Source: an uncultured Flavobacteriales bacterium
Lineage (GTDB): Bacteria > Bacteroidota > Bacteroidia > Flavobacteriales > Vicingaceae
DNA: 9,979 nucleotides
Assembly (NCBI GenBank): GCA_946886085.1
Contig: CAMPHX010000022.1
Span: 1-9,979 of the forward strand
Direction of reading: 5' to 3'
In this document: in pieces, positions 1 to 6,988 of the stretch
Position numbering within the stretch: position 1 is the stretch's first letter
Layout: each line of letters starts with the position of its first letter
Notes under the pieces: model-generated
The model's database searches: none
What the model was told of the DNA's origin: nothing
Seen by the model: the letters and a program-made list of their open reading frames with translations, nothing else
Position numbers and translations under genes: made by a program

Positions 1-22
1 GAAAAAAAGAATCAAACTAAAA

Positions 23-1072
23 ATGAATACTCAAGAAAGTTCAAAAAAGGTAGAAAGAATTAATGCTCACGGACATTTATTGCCCGAACCTCAAGAGGTG
101 CCTCAGTTTATGAAAGATAAAAAATTGTTTTGGATAGACGACAAAAAACAATTTATGCACCAAGGAACATGGTCGAGACCCATTACCGATAAAAGTTTTT
201 TCTTAGATGAAAAAATAATATGGATGGAAAAAAATAATATCGACCATGCCGTTATGCTTAATCTTTCTCAAATTTATTGCAATGGTTGGGATAAACAAGA
301 TGCGGTAGATGCTATTCGTTGGCAAAACGATTTTAACGCTTCGGTGCAGCATAATCACCCCGATAAATTTACTTGTGGATTTGTGGTGCAGCCTTTATAT
401 ATTGAACATGCCTTAAAAGAAATTGAACGCTGTGTTAAACAACATAAAATGAAATTGTTGTGTTTGCCTACACACTTTTTAAACGCTCAAAACCAGTGGG
501 TTTCTATTGCTGATGAAGTGGTTTTTCCTATTTACGAGTTGGCTAACAAATACAATTTAGCGGTAGAAATTCATCCTTATGATGGGGAGAAAATGGTAGC
601 GTTAAAAGATGAATATTGGCGTTTTCATTTGGTGTGGATGATGGCTCAGTCGGCAGATGCGTTGCACATGTTTACCCTTAAAAATATTCCTAATCGTTTT
701 CCGAATATCAGAACTTGTTTTGCCCATGGCTGTATGTTGGGTCAGGCAAATTTTGGTAGAAGAGTGCAAGGTTTTGAGGGAAGACCCGATTTGTTTCAAG
801 ATGTGGAACATCCTAAAACTACGCTTGGGCATCCGAATTTATTTTTTGACACCTTAGTGCATGATCCTTACACTTTACAATTACTTAAACATAGAGTAGG
901 TAGTAATCAAATCGTTTGTGGGGTAGATGATCCTTATCCCCTAGGGGAAATGGAGTCTGTAAAAAATTCTTATCCGGGAAAAGTGTTGGATGATGCATTA
1001 GCATTAAATATTTTAACCGAAGAAGAAGTAAAAAACATTTGGAAAGATAACGTTAGGAGATGGTTGGGGTAG
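23..1072 (+). CDS. ACMSD-type amidohydrolase (2-amino-3-carboxymuconate-6-semialdehyde decarboxylase)
   Basis: This is a 349-aa amidohydrolase-2 family protein. The metal ligands expected for ACMSD are visible: H16-x-H18 in NAHGHLLP near the N-terminus, H184 in EIHPYDG, H235 in CFAHGC, and D302 in GVDDPYPLGE. All keep the spacing of the Pseudomonas enzyme (His9, His11, His177, His228, Asp294 as I recall it), shifted by 7-8 residues. The known reaction is non-oxidative, zinc-dependent decarboxylation of ACMS to 2-aminomuconate semialdehyde, which pulls tryptophan carbon away from quinolinate and NAD synthesis. The length is slightly above the usual 330-340 aa. No signal peptide is seen, so it is probably cytoplasmic. 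The ATG at 23 follows an A-rich leader. The aldehyde dehydrogenase at 2461-3903 could use its product, which supports the assignment. A related decarboxylase acting on another aromatic acid (gamma-resorcylate type) is the main alternative, but the DxPxPLGE motif favours ACMSD. Confidence 0.85.
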   Translation: MNTQESSKKVERINAHGHLLPEPQEVPQFMKDKKLFWIDDKKQFMHQGTWSRPITDKSFFLDEKIIWMEKNNIDHAVMLNLSQIYCNGWDKQDAVDAIRWQNDFNASVQHNHPDKFTCGFVVQPLYIEHALKEIERCVKQHKMKLLCLPTHFLNAQNQWVSIADEVVFPIYELANKYNLAVEIHPYDGEKMVALKDEYWRFHLVWMMAQSADALHMFTLKNIPNRFPNIRTCFAHGCMLGQANFGRRVQGFEGRPDLFQDVEHPKTTLGHPNLFFDTLVHDPYTLQLLKHRVGSNQIVCGVDDPYPLGEMESVKNSYPGKVLDDALALNILTEEEVKNIWKDNVRRWLG

Positions 1073-1217
1073 AAAAAAGCCCCATCCAAGCCTTCCCGAA
1101 GGGGAGGAGTTGCCAACGTACAAGTCCATTTTATGCAGCCCATTTCTCCTCTTGAGAGGAGTAGATGTTGTTCGAAGTTGCGATAGCAGCGAGATTACAA
1201 CATCAGAGGTGTGTTTT
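1073..1217. repeat. Modular intergenic palindromic repeat, long form
   Basis: This non-coding element starts right after the ACMSD stop codon. It contains three successive hairpins: CCTTCCC/GGGGAGG with a GAA loop (1091-1107), CTCCTCT/AGAGGAG (1146-1161), and GATGTTGT/ACAACATC (1164-1204) around an inner GTTGC-GATA-GCAGC hairpin. It ends in CAGAGGTGTGTTTT (1204-1217). The second hairpin and this end reappear in inverted orientation at 6807-6840, so it is a dispersed repeat rather than a gene-specific structure. The first hairpin might end ACMSD transcription, but no U-tract follows it. The look of the element agrees with dispersed palindromic repeats of Bacteroidota genomes; that is recalled, not tested. 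Confidence 0.75.
1164..1204. repeat. Nested hairpin inside the 1073 repeat
   Basis: GATGTTGT (1164-1171) pairs perfectly with ACAACATC (1197-1204). Inside, GTTGC (1177-1181) pairs with GCAGC (1186-1190), including one G-U pair, around a GATA loop. The two stems share almost the same centre (1183.5-1184). The shorter copy of the repeat at 6807-6840 lacks this block, so it behaves as an optional module of about 42 bases (1162-1203). Confidence 0.7.
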
Positions 1218-1326
1218 CTTTTGTCATCATGCAAAAACAAAAATAGTTGATTAATATCACTTTATTTTTTTCTCAAAATGTGTATTTTCGACAAAAAATA
1301 AAAATGCCTGCCAAGCGGGAAAATAC

Positions 1327-1330
1327 GGAG
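1327..1330 (+). promoter_or_regulatory. Shine-Dalgarno site of the threonine dehydrogenase gene
   Basis: GGAG lies 6 bases before the ATG at 1337. It is the clearest purine-rich ribosome binding site in the window and fixes this start; most other genes here show only A/T-rich leaders. A weak -7-like TATTTTCG is present at 1283-1290, but no well-spaced TTG partner was found. Confidence 0.6.
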
Positions 1331-1336
1331 TAATTT

Positions 1337-2269
1337 ATGTCAGAAACGATATTAGTAATAGGCTCTTCGGGGCAAATTGGAACAGAGTTAGTTGAAGAAT
1401 TAAGAAAAATGTATGGCAACGATAAGGTTGTTGCTTCAGATATAAAAATGCCTCAACAAGAACAATCGGGTCCGTTTGAAATACTGGATATTTTGAACAA
1501 AGAACAATTGTTAGCTATTGTAAAAAAACACCAAGTTACTCAAGTATATTTGTTGGCAGCTTTGCTTTCTGCTACAGCAGAGAAAAACCCTGAATTTGGC
1601 TGGAAATTAAACATGGATAGCTTGTTTAATGTGCTAAATTTAGCGAAAGAAGGCATCATTAAAAAAGTATATTGGCCAAGTTCTATTGCTGTTTTTGGCC
1701 CAACAACTCCAAGAATTAACACACCACAACTTACCATTATGGAACCTTCAACGGTTTATGGCATTAGCAAACAAGCTGGTGAGCGTTGGTGCGAATATTA
1801 TTTCAATAAATATAATGTAGATGTTAGAAGCATCCGTTACCCGGGATTAATTGGGTATAAATCATTACCTGGCGGAGGAACAACCGATTATGCGGTGGAC
1901 ATTTACTATCAGGCATTAAAAACGGGTAATTATACTTGTTTTTTATCAGAAAACACCTATTTACCAATGATGTATATGCCCGATGCCATTAGAGCAACCA
2001 TAGAGTTGATGCATGCTAAAGCAGAAGATGTAAAAATTCGTTCGAGTTATAATTTGGGAGGTATTAGCTTTTCGCCAAAAGAAATTGCAGCAGAAATAAA
2101 AAAACATCTTCCTAATTTTGAAATAAGTTATAATGTGGATGAACGTCAGAAGATTGCAGACAGCTGGCCACAAAGTATTGATGATGTTAATGCTCAAGAA
2201 GATTGGGGATGGAGACATCAGTATGATTTGAAGGCTATGACTATAGATATGTTAAAGCATTTGAAATAA
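1337..2269 (+). CDS. L-threonine 3-dehydrogenase, SDR (UDP-galactose-epimerase-like) type
   Basis: This is a 310-aa extended short-chain dehydrogenase/reductase. The Rossmann loop is G9-SSG-QIG15, and D35 in VVASDIK is placed to bind the adenosine ribose, which suggests NAD rather than NADP. The active site shows serines S115/S116 in WPSSIAVFG and the Y141-x3-K145 pair in VYGISKQAGE. The tracts RYPGLIGY, GGGTTDYAVDIYY and YLPMMYMPDAI are hallmarks of the SDR-type threonine dehydrogenases known from Flavobacterium and Cupriavidus. The reaction is L-threonine + NAD+ to 2-amino-3-ketobutyrate, normally split by glycine C-acetyltransferase (Kbl), which is not in this window. The length is normal for the family (about 310-320 aa). 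It lies between two tryptophan-catabolism-like genes but has no obvious biochemical link with them. A generic nucleotide-sugar epimerase is less likely because of the threonine-dehydrogenase-specific motifs. Confidence 0.88.
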   Translation: MSETILVIGSSGQIGTELVEELRKMYGNDKVVASDIKMPQQEQSGPFEILDILNKEQLLAIVKKHQVTQVYLLAALLSATAEKNPEFGWKLNMDSLFNVLNLAKEGIIKKVYWPSSIAVFGPTTPRINTPQLTIMEPSTVYGISKQAGERWCEYYFNKYNVDVRSIRYPGLIGYKSLPGGGTTDYAVDIYYQALKTGNYTCFLSENTYLPMMYMPDAIRATIELMHAKAEDVKIRSSYNLGGISFSPKEIAAEIKKHLPNFEISYNVDERQKIADSWPQSIDDVNAQEDWGWRHQYDLKAMTIDMLKHLK

Positions 2270-2274
2270 TTAGG

Positions 2275-2394
2275 GGATGAACTATAATGTCCGATTTCTT
2301 CGTTATTCTTGTTTTAAAAACCAGTCATTTACGAAAGTAAACTCCTGATTTTCAAAACTGCGAAAGCCTCGAACTCAAACATTATAGTTCATCC
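2275..2394. repeat. 120-bp centred palindrome with 16-bp perfect ends (MITE-like or structured RNA)
   Basis: GGATGAACTATAATGT (2275-2290) and its exact reverse complement (2379-2394) bound a long imperfect palindrome. The inner arms 2311-2324 and 2345-2358 pair at 12 of 14 positions. The tip is TTTAC-GAAA-GTAAA (2328-2341). All three stems share the centre 2334.5, so the whole element folds as one hairpin with a few bulges; only the 2291-2310/2359-2378 section is poorly paired (8 of 20 Watson-Crick plus 3 possible G-U). It starts 5 bases after the threonine dehydrogenase stop and is followed by TTTTAA, so it may also act as a terminator. No clear target-site duplication is seen. Confidence 0.8.
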
Positions 2395-2460
2395 TTTTAA
2401 CTTTATGGGCAGACACTAGAGTTTGATTCTAACCTAACACACAAAAAGTATAATAATATT

Positions 2461-3903
2461 ATGGAAAAACTACTCAACTACATAAACGGAGAGTTGATTG
2501 AACCTCAATCAAAACAATATTTAGACAACTACAACCCGTCAAAAGGAGAGGTATATTCTCTCATTCCTGATTCTGATGCTGCTGATGTAGAATTGGCAGT
2601 GAAAGCAGCTAAAGCAGCTTTTCCATCATGGTCGGTAACACCAAAAGAAGAGCGATATAAAATTATTATGCGTTTGGTTGACTTGATTGAGCAAAATCTG
2701 GACATGTTGGCAGTAGCAGAGTCTAAAGACAATGGTAAACCGTTGAAGTTGGCTCAAACAGTTGATATTCCTAGAGCAGCAAGTAACTTCAGGTTTTATG
2801 CAACAGGCATTTTGCATTTTGCTTCAGAATCGCATGCCATGGAAGACCAAGCCATTAATTATACCTTAAGAGAACCTATTGGTGTTTGTGGATGTATTTC
2901 TCCATGGAATTTGCCGCTATATTTGTTTAGCTGGAAAATAGCACCCGCCTTAGCTGCCGGAAATACGGTAGTAGCAAAACCATCCGAAGTTACACCAATG
3001 ACTGCTTATTTGCTTTCAAAATTGTGTATAGAAGCAGGTTTCCCGAAAGGGGTATTAAATATTGTACATGGATTAGGGCCAAAAGTAGGAGCAGCTATCA
3101 CTAATCACCCAGAAATTCCTGTGGTATCTTTTACAGGGGGGACAGTAACAGGTGCAGAAATTATCAGAACTGCCGGACCAATGTTTAAAAAATTATCATT
3201 GGAATTGGGAGGTAAAAACCCCAATATTATTTTTGATGATTGTGATTTTGAAAAAGCATTGAAAACTACGGTACACTCTTCTTTTGCCAATCAAGGACAA
3301 ATATGTTTGTGTGGCTCTAGAATTTTTGTGCAACGAGGTATTTATGAAAAGTTTAAAAATGCCTTTGTAGAAAAAACCAAGCAATTAAAAGTAGGAAACC
3401 CTTTAGATACTTCCACTAATTTAGGAGCTGTAGTTTCTAAATCGCACATGGAAAAAGTGCTTTCCTACGTCCATTTAGCTCAAGAAGAAGGCGGAAAAGT
3501 AATAGCAGGAGGAAATCAAGTAAGCTTAAATGGAGAATTTGAAAACGGTTGGTACATCGCTCCAACTATCATTGAAGGACTATCATTTAATTGCAGAACC
3601 AATCAAGAAGAAATTTTTGGCCCGGTAGTAACCATTATGCCTTTCGATACCGAAGAAGAAGTGTTGATGATGGCAAATAGCACCAAATATGGGTTAGCTT
3701 CTACCGTATGGACAGAAAATCTTTCTAAAGCCCATAGAGTAGCCGCCAAGTTACACACCGGAATTGTTTGGGTAAATTGTTGGTTATTAAGAGATTTAAG
3801 AACCCCTTTTGGCGGAGTTAAAAACTCAGGAGTAGGCAGAGAGGGCGGTTTTGAAGCCTTACAATTCTTTACCGAACCTAAAAACGTTTGCATTAAATTG
3901 TGA
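2461..3903 (+). CDS. Aldehyde dehydrogenase, 2-aminomuconate/2-hydroxymuconate semialdehyde dehydrogenase type
   Basis: This is a 480-aa NAD-dependent aldehyde dehydrogenase. The catalytic residues are in order: N150 in SPWNLPL (oxyanion hole), E248 in LELGGKNP (general base), C282 in NQGQICLCGSR (nucleophile) and E384 in EEIFGP (cofactor binding). R444 in WLLRDLRTPFGG falls 20 residues before the recalled substrate-binding Arg464 of the Pseudomonas aminomuconate semialdehyde dehydrogenase, the same offset as E248 and C282. The C-terminal GGVKNSGVGREGG tract is typical of the hydroxymuconic/aminomuconic (ALDH8-like) group. FTGG (224-227) replaces the common FTGS. The likely job is oxidation of 2-aminomuconate semialdehyde, the ACMSD product, to 2-aminomuconate. 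The 2-hydroxymuconate substrate of the meta-cleavage pathway cannot be excluded by sequence alone, but the ACMSD gene upstream favours the amino form. The ATG at 2461 follows an AT-rich leader without a clear Shine-Dalgarno sequence. Confidence 0.87.
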   Translation: MEKLLNYINGELIEPQSKQYLDNYNPSKGEVYSLIPDSDAADVELAVKAAKAAFPSWSVTPKEERYKIIMRLVDLIEQNLDMLAVAESKDNGKPLKLAQTVDIPRAASNFRFYATGILHFASESHAMEDQAINYTLREPIGVCGCISPWNLPLYLFSWKIAPALAAGNTVVAKPSEVTPMTAYLLSKLCIEAGFPKGVLNIVHGLGPKVGAAITNHPEIPVVSFTGGTVTGAEIIRTAGPMFKKLSLELGGKNPNIIFDDCDFEKALKTTVHSSFANQGQICLCGSRIFVQRGIYEKFKNAFVEKTKQLKVGNPLDTSTNLGAVVSKSHMEKVLSYVHLAQEEGGKVIAGGNQVSLNGEFENGWYIAPTIIEGLSFNCRTNQEEIFGPVVTIMPFDTEEEVLMMANSTKYGLASTVWTENLSKAHRVAAKLHTGIVWVNCWLLRDLRTPFGGVKNSGVGREGGFEALQFFTEPKNVCIKL

Positions 3904-3941
3904 ACAGCTTTTTCTAAGACTAAAATCGCTTAATAAAGTGC

Positions 3942-3970
3942 TTGCTGTGGAATTTTAATCTTTATCTTTG
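3942..3970 (+). promoter_or_regulatory. Bacteroidota-type promoter for the membrane protein-hflX pair
   Basis: TTG at 3942-3944 is followed after 18 bases by TATCTTTG at 3963-3970, a full match to the TAnnTTTG -7 element of Bacteroidota. Transcription would begin roughly 7 bases downstream, leaving a leader of about 20 bases before the ATG at 3997. The in-frame GTG at 3970 overlaps the -7 box, so it cannot be the translation start. Confidence 0.6.
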
Positions 3971-3996
3971 TGCATCTAACTTTAAAACCTAACAAG

Positions 3997-4437
3997 ATGT
4001 ATAACGGATTAATTCATGCACACAGCGGACTAAGATGGTTGGTAGTGTTATTTTTGGTAATAGCTATCATTAAATCATTTTCAGGCTGGAAAAATAATAA
4101 GTCATTTGATAAATCAGATAATTTGATTGCTTTGCTTTTGCTTAGTTTTACTCACTTGCAATTTGTAATAGGGTTGGTGGTATATTTTATGAGTGGCAGA
4201 CTAGCAGCAATTGGAGAATCAATGAAAATTTCAGAGGCTCGTTTTTGGTCATTAGAACATGGCTTATTAATGATATTAGCCATTGCTTTAATTACTATTG
4301 GTAGAGTAAAATCTAAAAAAGCAGCAACAGATGTAATGAAACACAAAAAAGGAGTTGCTTTTTATTCTGTAGCATTTGTAATAATACTATGGGCAGGATT
4401 GGTAAAGCCTTATTTATTAGGAAAACCATGGTTTTAA
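3997..4437 (+). CDS. Small four-helix membrane protein, cytochrome b-like, function unknown
   Basis: The product is 146 aa when started at the ATG at 3997. An upstream in-frame GTG at 3970 would add nine residues but lies in the promoter, so it was rejected. Four hydrophobic segments are visible, at about residues 13-30, 43-65, 87-103 and 119-138. Histidines sit at or in the helices: H7 and H9 (LIHAHSGLRW), H53 (FTHLQF) and H88 (LEHGL). Such pairs in a four-helix bundle could bind haem, and similar Bacteroidota proteins are, as I recall, often labelled 'cytochrome b'; no haem-binding evidence exists here. The basic loop after helix 3 (KSKKAATDVMKHKK) suggests a cytoplasmic side. It lies 22 bp before the HflX gene on the same strand and the two are probably co-transcribed from the promoter at 3942-3970. 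The physiological role is unknown. Confidence 0.8.
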   Translation: MYNGLIHAHSGLRWLVVLFLVIAIIKSFSGWKNNKSFDKSDNLIALLLLSFTHLQFVIGLVVYFMSGRLAAIGESMKISEARFWSLEHGLLMILAIALITIGRVKSKKAATDVMKHKKGVAFYSVAFVIILWAGLVKPYLLGKPWF

Positions 4438-4459
4438 GACATAAATTTCAAATCGTTTT

Positions 4460-5662
4460 ATGATAAAAAAATCACACGACACACAAGATTTAAGTGTAGA
4501 GAGAACTGTTTTGGTCGGACTGATTATTAAAGGAGAGCAGGACGAAGAGCAGTTACAAGAATATTTGGACGAGTTGGCATTTTTAGCAGAAACTGCCGGA
4601 GCGGAAACTGTTAAAAGATTTACTCAAAAAGTAAGTCACCCCGATACTAAAACTTTTGTAGGAAAGGGAAAGCTGGAAGAAATAAGAACTTTCATTAAAG
4701 AAAATGAGGTAGGGTTAGTTATTTTTGATGATGAACTTTCTCCTTCTCAATTGAGAAATATTGAAAGAGAATTAGAATGTAAAATTTTAGATAGGAGTAA
4801 CTTAATTCTCGATATTTTTGCCTCTAGAGCACAAACTGCTCATGCTCGTGCACAGGTAGAGTTGGCTCAATTACAATATCTTTTACCTCGATTAACTAGA
4901 ATGTGGACGCACTTGGAGCGTCAGAAAGGTGGTATTGGTATGCGTGGTCCGGGTGAAACTCAAATAGAAACGGATAGACGTATTATTTTAGATAAAATAG
5001 CGCTGTTAAAAGAAAAGCTTAAAAAAATTGACAAGCAAAAAGCCACGCAAAGAAAACAGCGAGCTCAAATGGTAAGAGTTGCGTTGGTGGGTTATACCAA
5101 TGTTGGAAAATCTACTATTATGAATATGTTGAGTAAATCGGAAGTTTTTGCTGAAAACAAACTTTTTGCAACCTTAGATACTACCATCAGAAAAGTAGTA
5201 ATAGAAAACTTGCCTTTTTTACTTACCGATACGGTTGGATTCATCAGAAAATTGCCTCACCATTTAATAGAATCTTTTAAATCTACTTTAGATGAAGTAA
5301 AAGAAGCAGAAGTGTTGGTGCATGTGGTAGATATTTCTCATCCTGCATTTGAAGATCATATTCGTGTAGTTAATGAAACCTTACAAGATTTAAATGCTTT
5401 AGATAAACCAACTATTATGGTGTTTAATAAAATTGATGCATTTACTTATGTGAAAAAAGATGAGGATGATTTGTTGCCAAAAACCAGAGAAAATTACTCG
5501 TTGGAAGATTTAAAGAAAATGTGGATGAGCAGAGAAAGCGAAGTGCCTAGCGTTTATATTTCTGCGGAAAAGAAAATTAACATTGAGGAATTTAAACAAC
5601 TATTATACGATAACATTAAAAAAACGCATCTAAGCATTTATCCTAATCAGTTGTTGTATTAA
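4460..5662 (+). CDS. hflX: GTPase HflX
   Basis: This is a 400-aa Obg/HflX-superfamily GTPase. The N-terminal HflX domain (about 1-200) ends in the family signature GMRGPGETQIETDRR, from about residue 160, followed by a charged, probably coiled helix. The G domain shows G1 GYTNVGKS (211-218), G3 DTVGF (257-261), G4 NKID (323-326) and G5 SAEKK (368-372). Known HflX proteins bind the 50S subunit, split stalled or hibernating ribosomes, particularly under heat stress, and act in the cytoplasm. The length is close to other Bacteroidota HflX. The gene follows the membrane protein gene after 22 bp with no clear Shine-Dalgarno sequence of its own. Its last 20 bases overlap the 3' end of the convergent glycosyltransferase gene at 5643-6779, so no room for a terminator exists between them. 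Confidence 0.95.
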   Translation: MIKKSHDTQDLSVERTVLVGLIIKGEQDEEQLQEYLDELAFLAETAGAETVKRFTQKVSHPDTKTFVGKGKLEEIRTFIKENEVGLVIFDDELSPSQLRNIERELECKILDRSNLILDIFASRAQTAHARAQVELAQLQYLLPRLTRMWTHLERQKGGIGMRGPGETQIETDRRIILDKIALLKEKLKKIDKQKATQRKQRAQMVRVALVGYTNVGKSTIMNMLSKSEVFAENKLFATLDTTIRKVVIENLPFLLTDTVGFIRKLPHHLIESFKSTLDEVKEAEVLVHVVDISHPAFEDHIRVVNETLQDLNALDKPTIMVFNKIDAFTYVKKDEDDLLPKTRENYSLEDLKKMWMSRESEVPSVYISAEKKINIEEFKQLLYDNIKKTHLSIYPNQLLY

Positions 5663-6779
5663 TAGCATCAATCAATTTCAGGCAATTTTCCTGATTGGAA
5701 TAATCGGCTAACGATTCTTTTCGCTGTATTTTTATTGTTTCAATATCCATTTCTTGCTGAAAAAGAGATTTAATTTTGGTTTTAAAAGCTTCGTTACTAT
5801 CAGCAATTTCGCATAAATTAGTCAACGTTGTTCCTGCTAACATCGTTGGATTTGCTAAACAAAACCTTCCTTTAAATAATGAATGAAGCAGTTTTAATTT
5901 TAATCCTGTTGGTTGATGCGTGTAAAGCAAATTGATTTGAGCATTGCTAATCAATTCTTGCATGTTACTTTCGGTAGGATTGCCAACCAATTGAATGTTT
6001 TTGTATTTGTTTATTGTTGAACTTAATTTTTTTGTTGGATTTAATCCAGCAATAATTAAAGGAATGTCTAATGAATTGAAGATTTCATTGCAAATTACTA
6101 AAGCAGCAGCTTCATTTTCGGGGACACCCAAATTGCCATGATATAATACATAATCTCCTTTACCTTGCTGGATTTCAATTTTCTCTTCAGCATGAAAGCA
6201 TGGGATAAAAACTGTTTTGTTAGTGGGGTATTGGGTGTTAAAATAGTGTTCGTCTGTTTTAGAAACTACCAAAATAAGGTTGGCTTGCTGAACAATAGGT
6301 TCATATTTTTTGGCTTTCCATGCTTCAATAGAAAAATAGATTTTCTTAAAAAAATGTTGTTCTGCTTTGGCTAAATAGGCATAATAATCATGTTCAATAT
6401 TGGTGGCTCTTAGTATTGTAAAACGCTTTTTAAAAGTTTTGTCATTAAGTAGAAAACTGGTGTGGAGTCCTTCAAACAAAATAGGAAAATCATTTTTTAG
6501 TAAATTGCTTTTTAGCTCTGCGGCAACTCTCGATTTTACGATGTAAGGAGTTAAACTCAAAAATGAGAAAACACCTGTCTGTCGTTTGTAATAATGCACT
6601 GTTTCGCAATATTTTTCTAGTTTGGTTTGTTTTCCTCTGCCGTAATCAAAACAATGTAAGTGTACTTTAATACCATTTTTATGAAGGTGTTTTATTTTGT
6701 AAAAAACATCTATCACACCGCCATAATTTGCCGGATAAGGCACGTTAAAAGAAATGATATTTAGATGTGTTAAGTTCAA
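5643..6779 (-). CDS. GT-B fold glycosyltransferase, family 4-like
   Basis: The product is 378 aa with the two-domain layout of GT-B enzymes. The N-terminal acceptor domain begins with PYPANYGGV (14-22), the usual glycine-rich loop. NIEHDYYAY (127-135) is characteristic of a Bacteroidota GT4 subgroup. The C-terminal donor domain begins near YHGNLGVPENEAA (213-225), with IIAGLNP (242-248) and TGLKLKLLHSL (291-301), where GT4 enzymes place the nucleotide-sugar contacts. No signal peptide or membrane helix is evident, so it is presumably cytoplasmic or membrane-peripheral. Donor and acceptor cannot be read from sequence; cell-envelope polysaccharide or glycolipid synthesis is an inference from the family. 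It lies downstream of, and on the same strand as, a second GT4 gene (7048-8148), with 268 bp of repeat-filled DNA between them. The stop codon is inside the 3' end of hflX. Confidence 0.82.
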   Translation of the reverse strand: MNLTHLNIISFNVPYPANYGGVIDVFYKIKHLHKNGIKVHLHCFDYGRGKQTKLEKYCETVHYYKRQTGVFSFLSLTPYIVKSRVAAELKSNLLKNDFPILFEGLHTSFLLNDKTFKKRFTILRATNIEHDYYAYLAKAEQHFFKKIYFSIEAWKAKKYEPIVQQANLILVVSKTDEHYFNTQYPTNKTVFIPCFHAEEKIEIQQGKGDYVLYHGNLGVPENEAAALVICNEIFNSLDIPLIIAGLNPTKKLSSTINKYKNIQLVGNPTESNMQELISNAQINLLYTHQPTGLKLKLLHSLFKGRFCLANPTMLAGTTLTNLCEIADSNEAFKTKIKSLFQQEMDIETIKIQRKESLADYSNQENCLKLIDAINTTTD

Positions 6780-6806
6780 TTTATTTAAATAAAGTTAGAA
6801 GGTTTT

Positions 6807-6840
6807 AAAAACACACCTCTGCCCCTCTCAAGAGGGGAAG
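6807..6840. repeat. Modular intergenic palindromic repeat, short form
   Basis: AAAAACACACCTCTG (6807-6821) is followed directly by CCCCTCT-CA-AGAGGGG (6822-6837). Read on the minus strand this matches the second hairpin plus the CAGAGGTGTGTTTT end of the element at 1073-1217, without the 42-base hairpin block found there. It lies 28 bp upstream of the 5643-6779 glycosyltransferase start. Confidence 0.7.
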
Positions 6841-6914
6841 CCATCACACAAAGCCACGCTATAGTTTTTAAAGGTATCATTTTTAACAATTAATATTAAT
6901 TATTAGCTTGTTCT

Positions 6915-6988
6915 CGACTCACCCCCAAGTTATCTTCCAATAACTTCTCCCCCTCTCTTTGAAGAGAGGGGGTTAGGGGGGTGAGTTG
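6915..6988. repeat. Three-way-junction (cloverleaf-like) palindromic repeat
   Basis: An outer stem pairs 6915-6926 with 6977-6988: ten perfect pairs of ACTCACCCCC with GGGGGTGAGT, then one G-U and one C-G. It encloses two hairpins: AAGTTAT/ATAACTT (6927-6946, 6-base loop) and CCCCCTCTCTT/AAGAGAGGGGG (6949-6972, 11 perfect pairs, 2-base TG turn). Only a few bases are unpaired. Its high GC content stands out sharply from the AT-rich surroundings, including the 14-bp AT palindrome at 6888-6901. It lies between two minus-strand glycosyltransferase genes and could stabilise or end the upstream mRNA. Confidence 0.8.

Noticed and set aside
1091..1107. Rho-independent terminator of the ACMSD gene
   Set aside because: The stem is good but is followed by AGTTGCC rather than a U-tract on the + strand, and the hairpin belongs to a dispersed repeat.
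1013..1240. 75-aa minus-strand open frame after ACMSD
   Set aside because: It lies across the ACMSD 3' end and the palindromic repeat; its composition follows the hairpins and it has no recognisable domain.
3137..3142. Run of six G as a frameshift site in the aldehyde dehydrogenase gene
   Set aside because: The frame is intact on both sides with conserved motifs (FTGG before, LELGG after), so there is no sign of a shift.
3603..3893. 96-aa minus-strand open frame inside the aldehyde dehydrogenase gene
   Set aside because: It is a shadow of a strongly conserved coding region with clear catalytic motifs on the + strand.
3970..3996. GTG at 3970 as the start of the membrane protein
   Set aside because: The GTG overlaps the TATCTTTG promoter element and the extra nine residues do not fit the conserved N-terminus (MYNGLIHAHSGLRW).
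6915..6988. tRNA-like gene
   Set aside because: The fold resembles a cloverleaf but has two rather than three inner hairpins, no T-loop or anticodon-loop consensus, and no CCA-proximal acceptor pattern.
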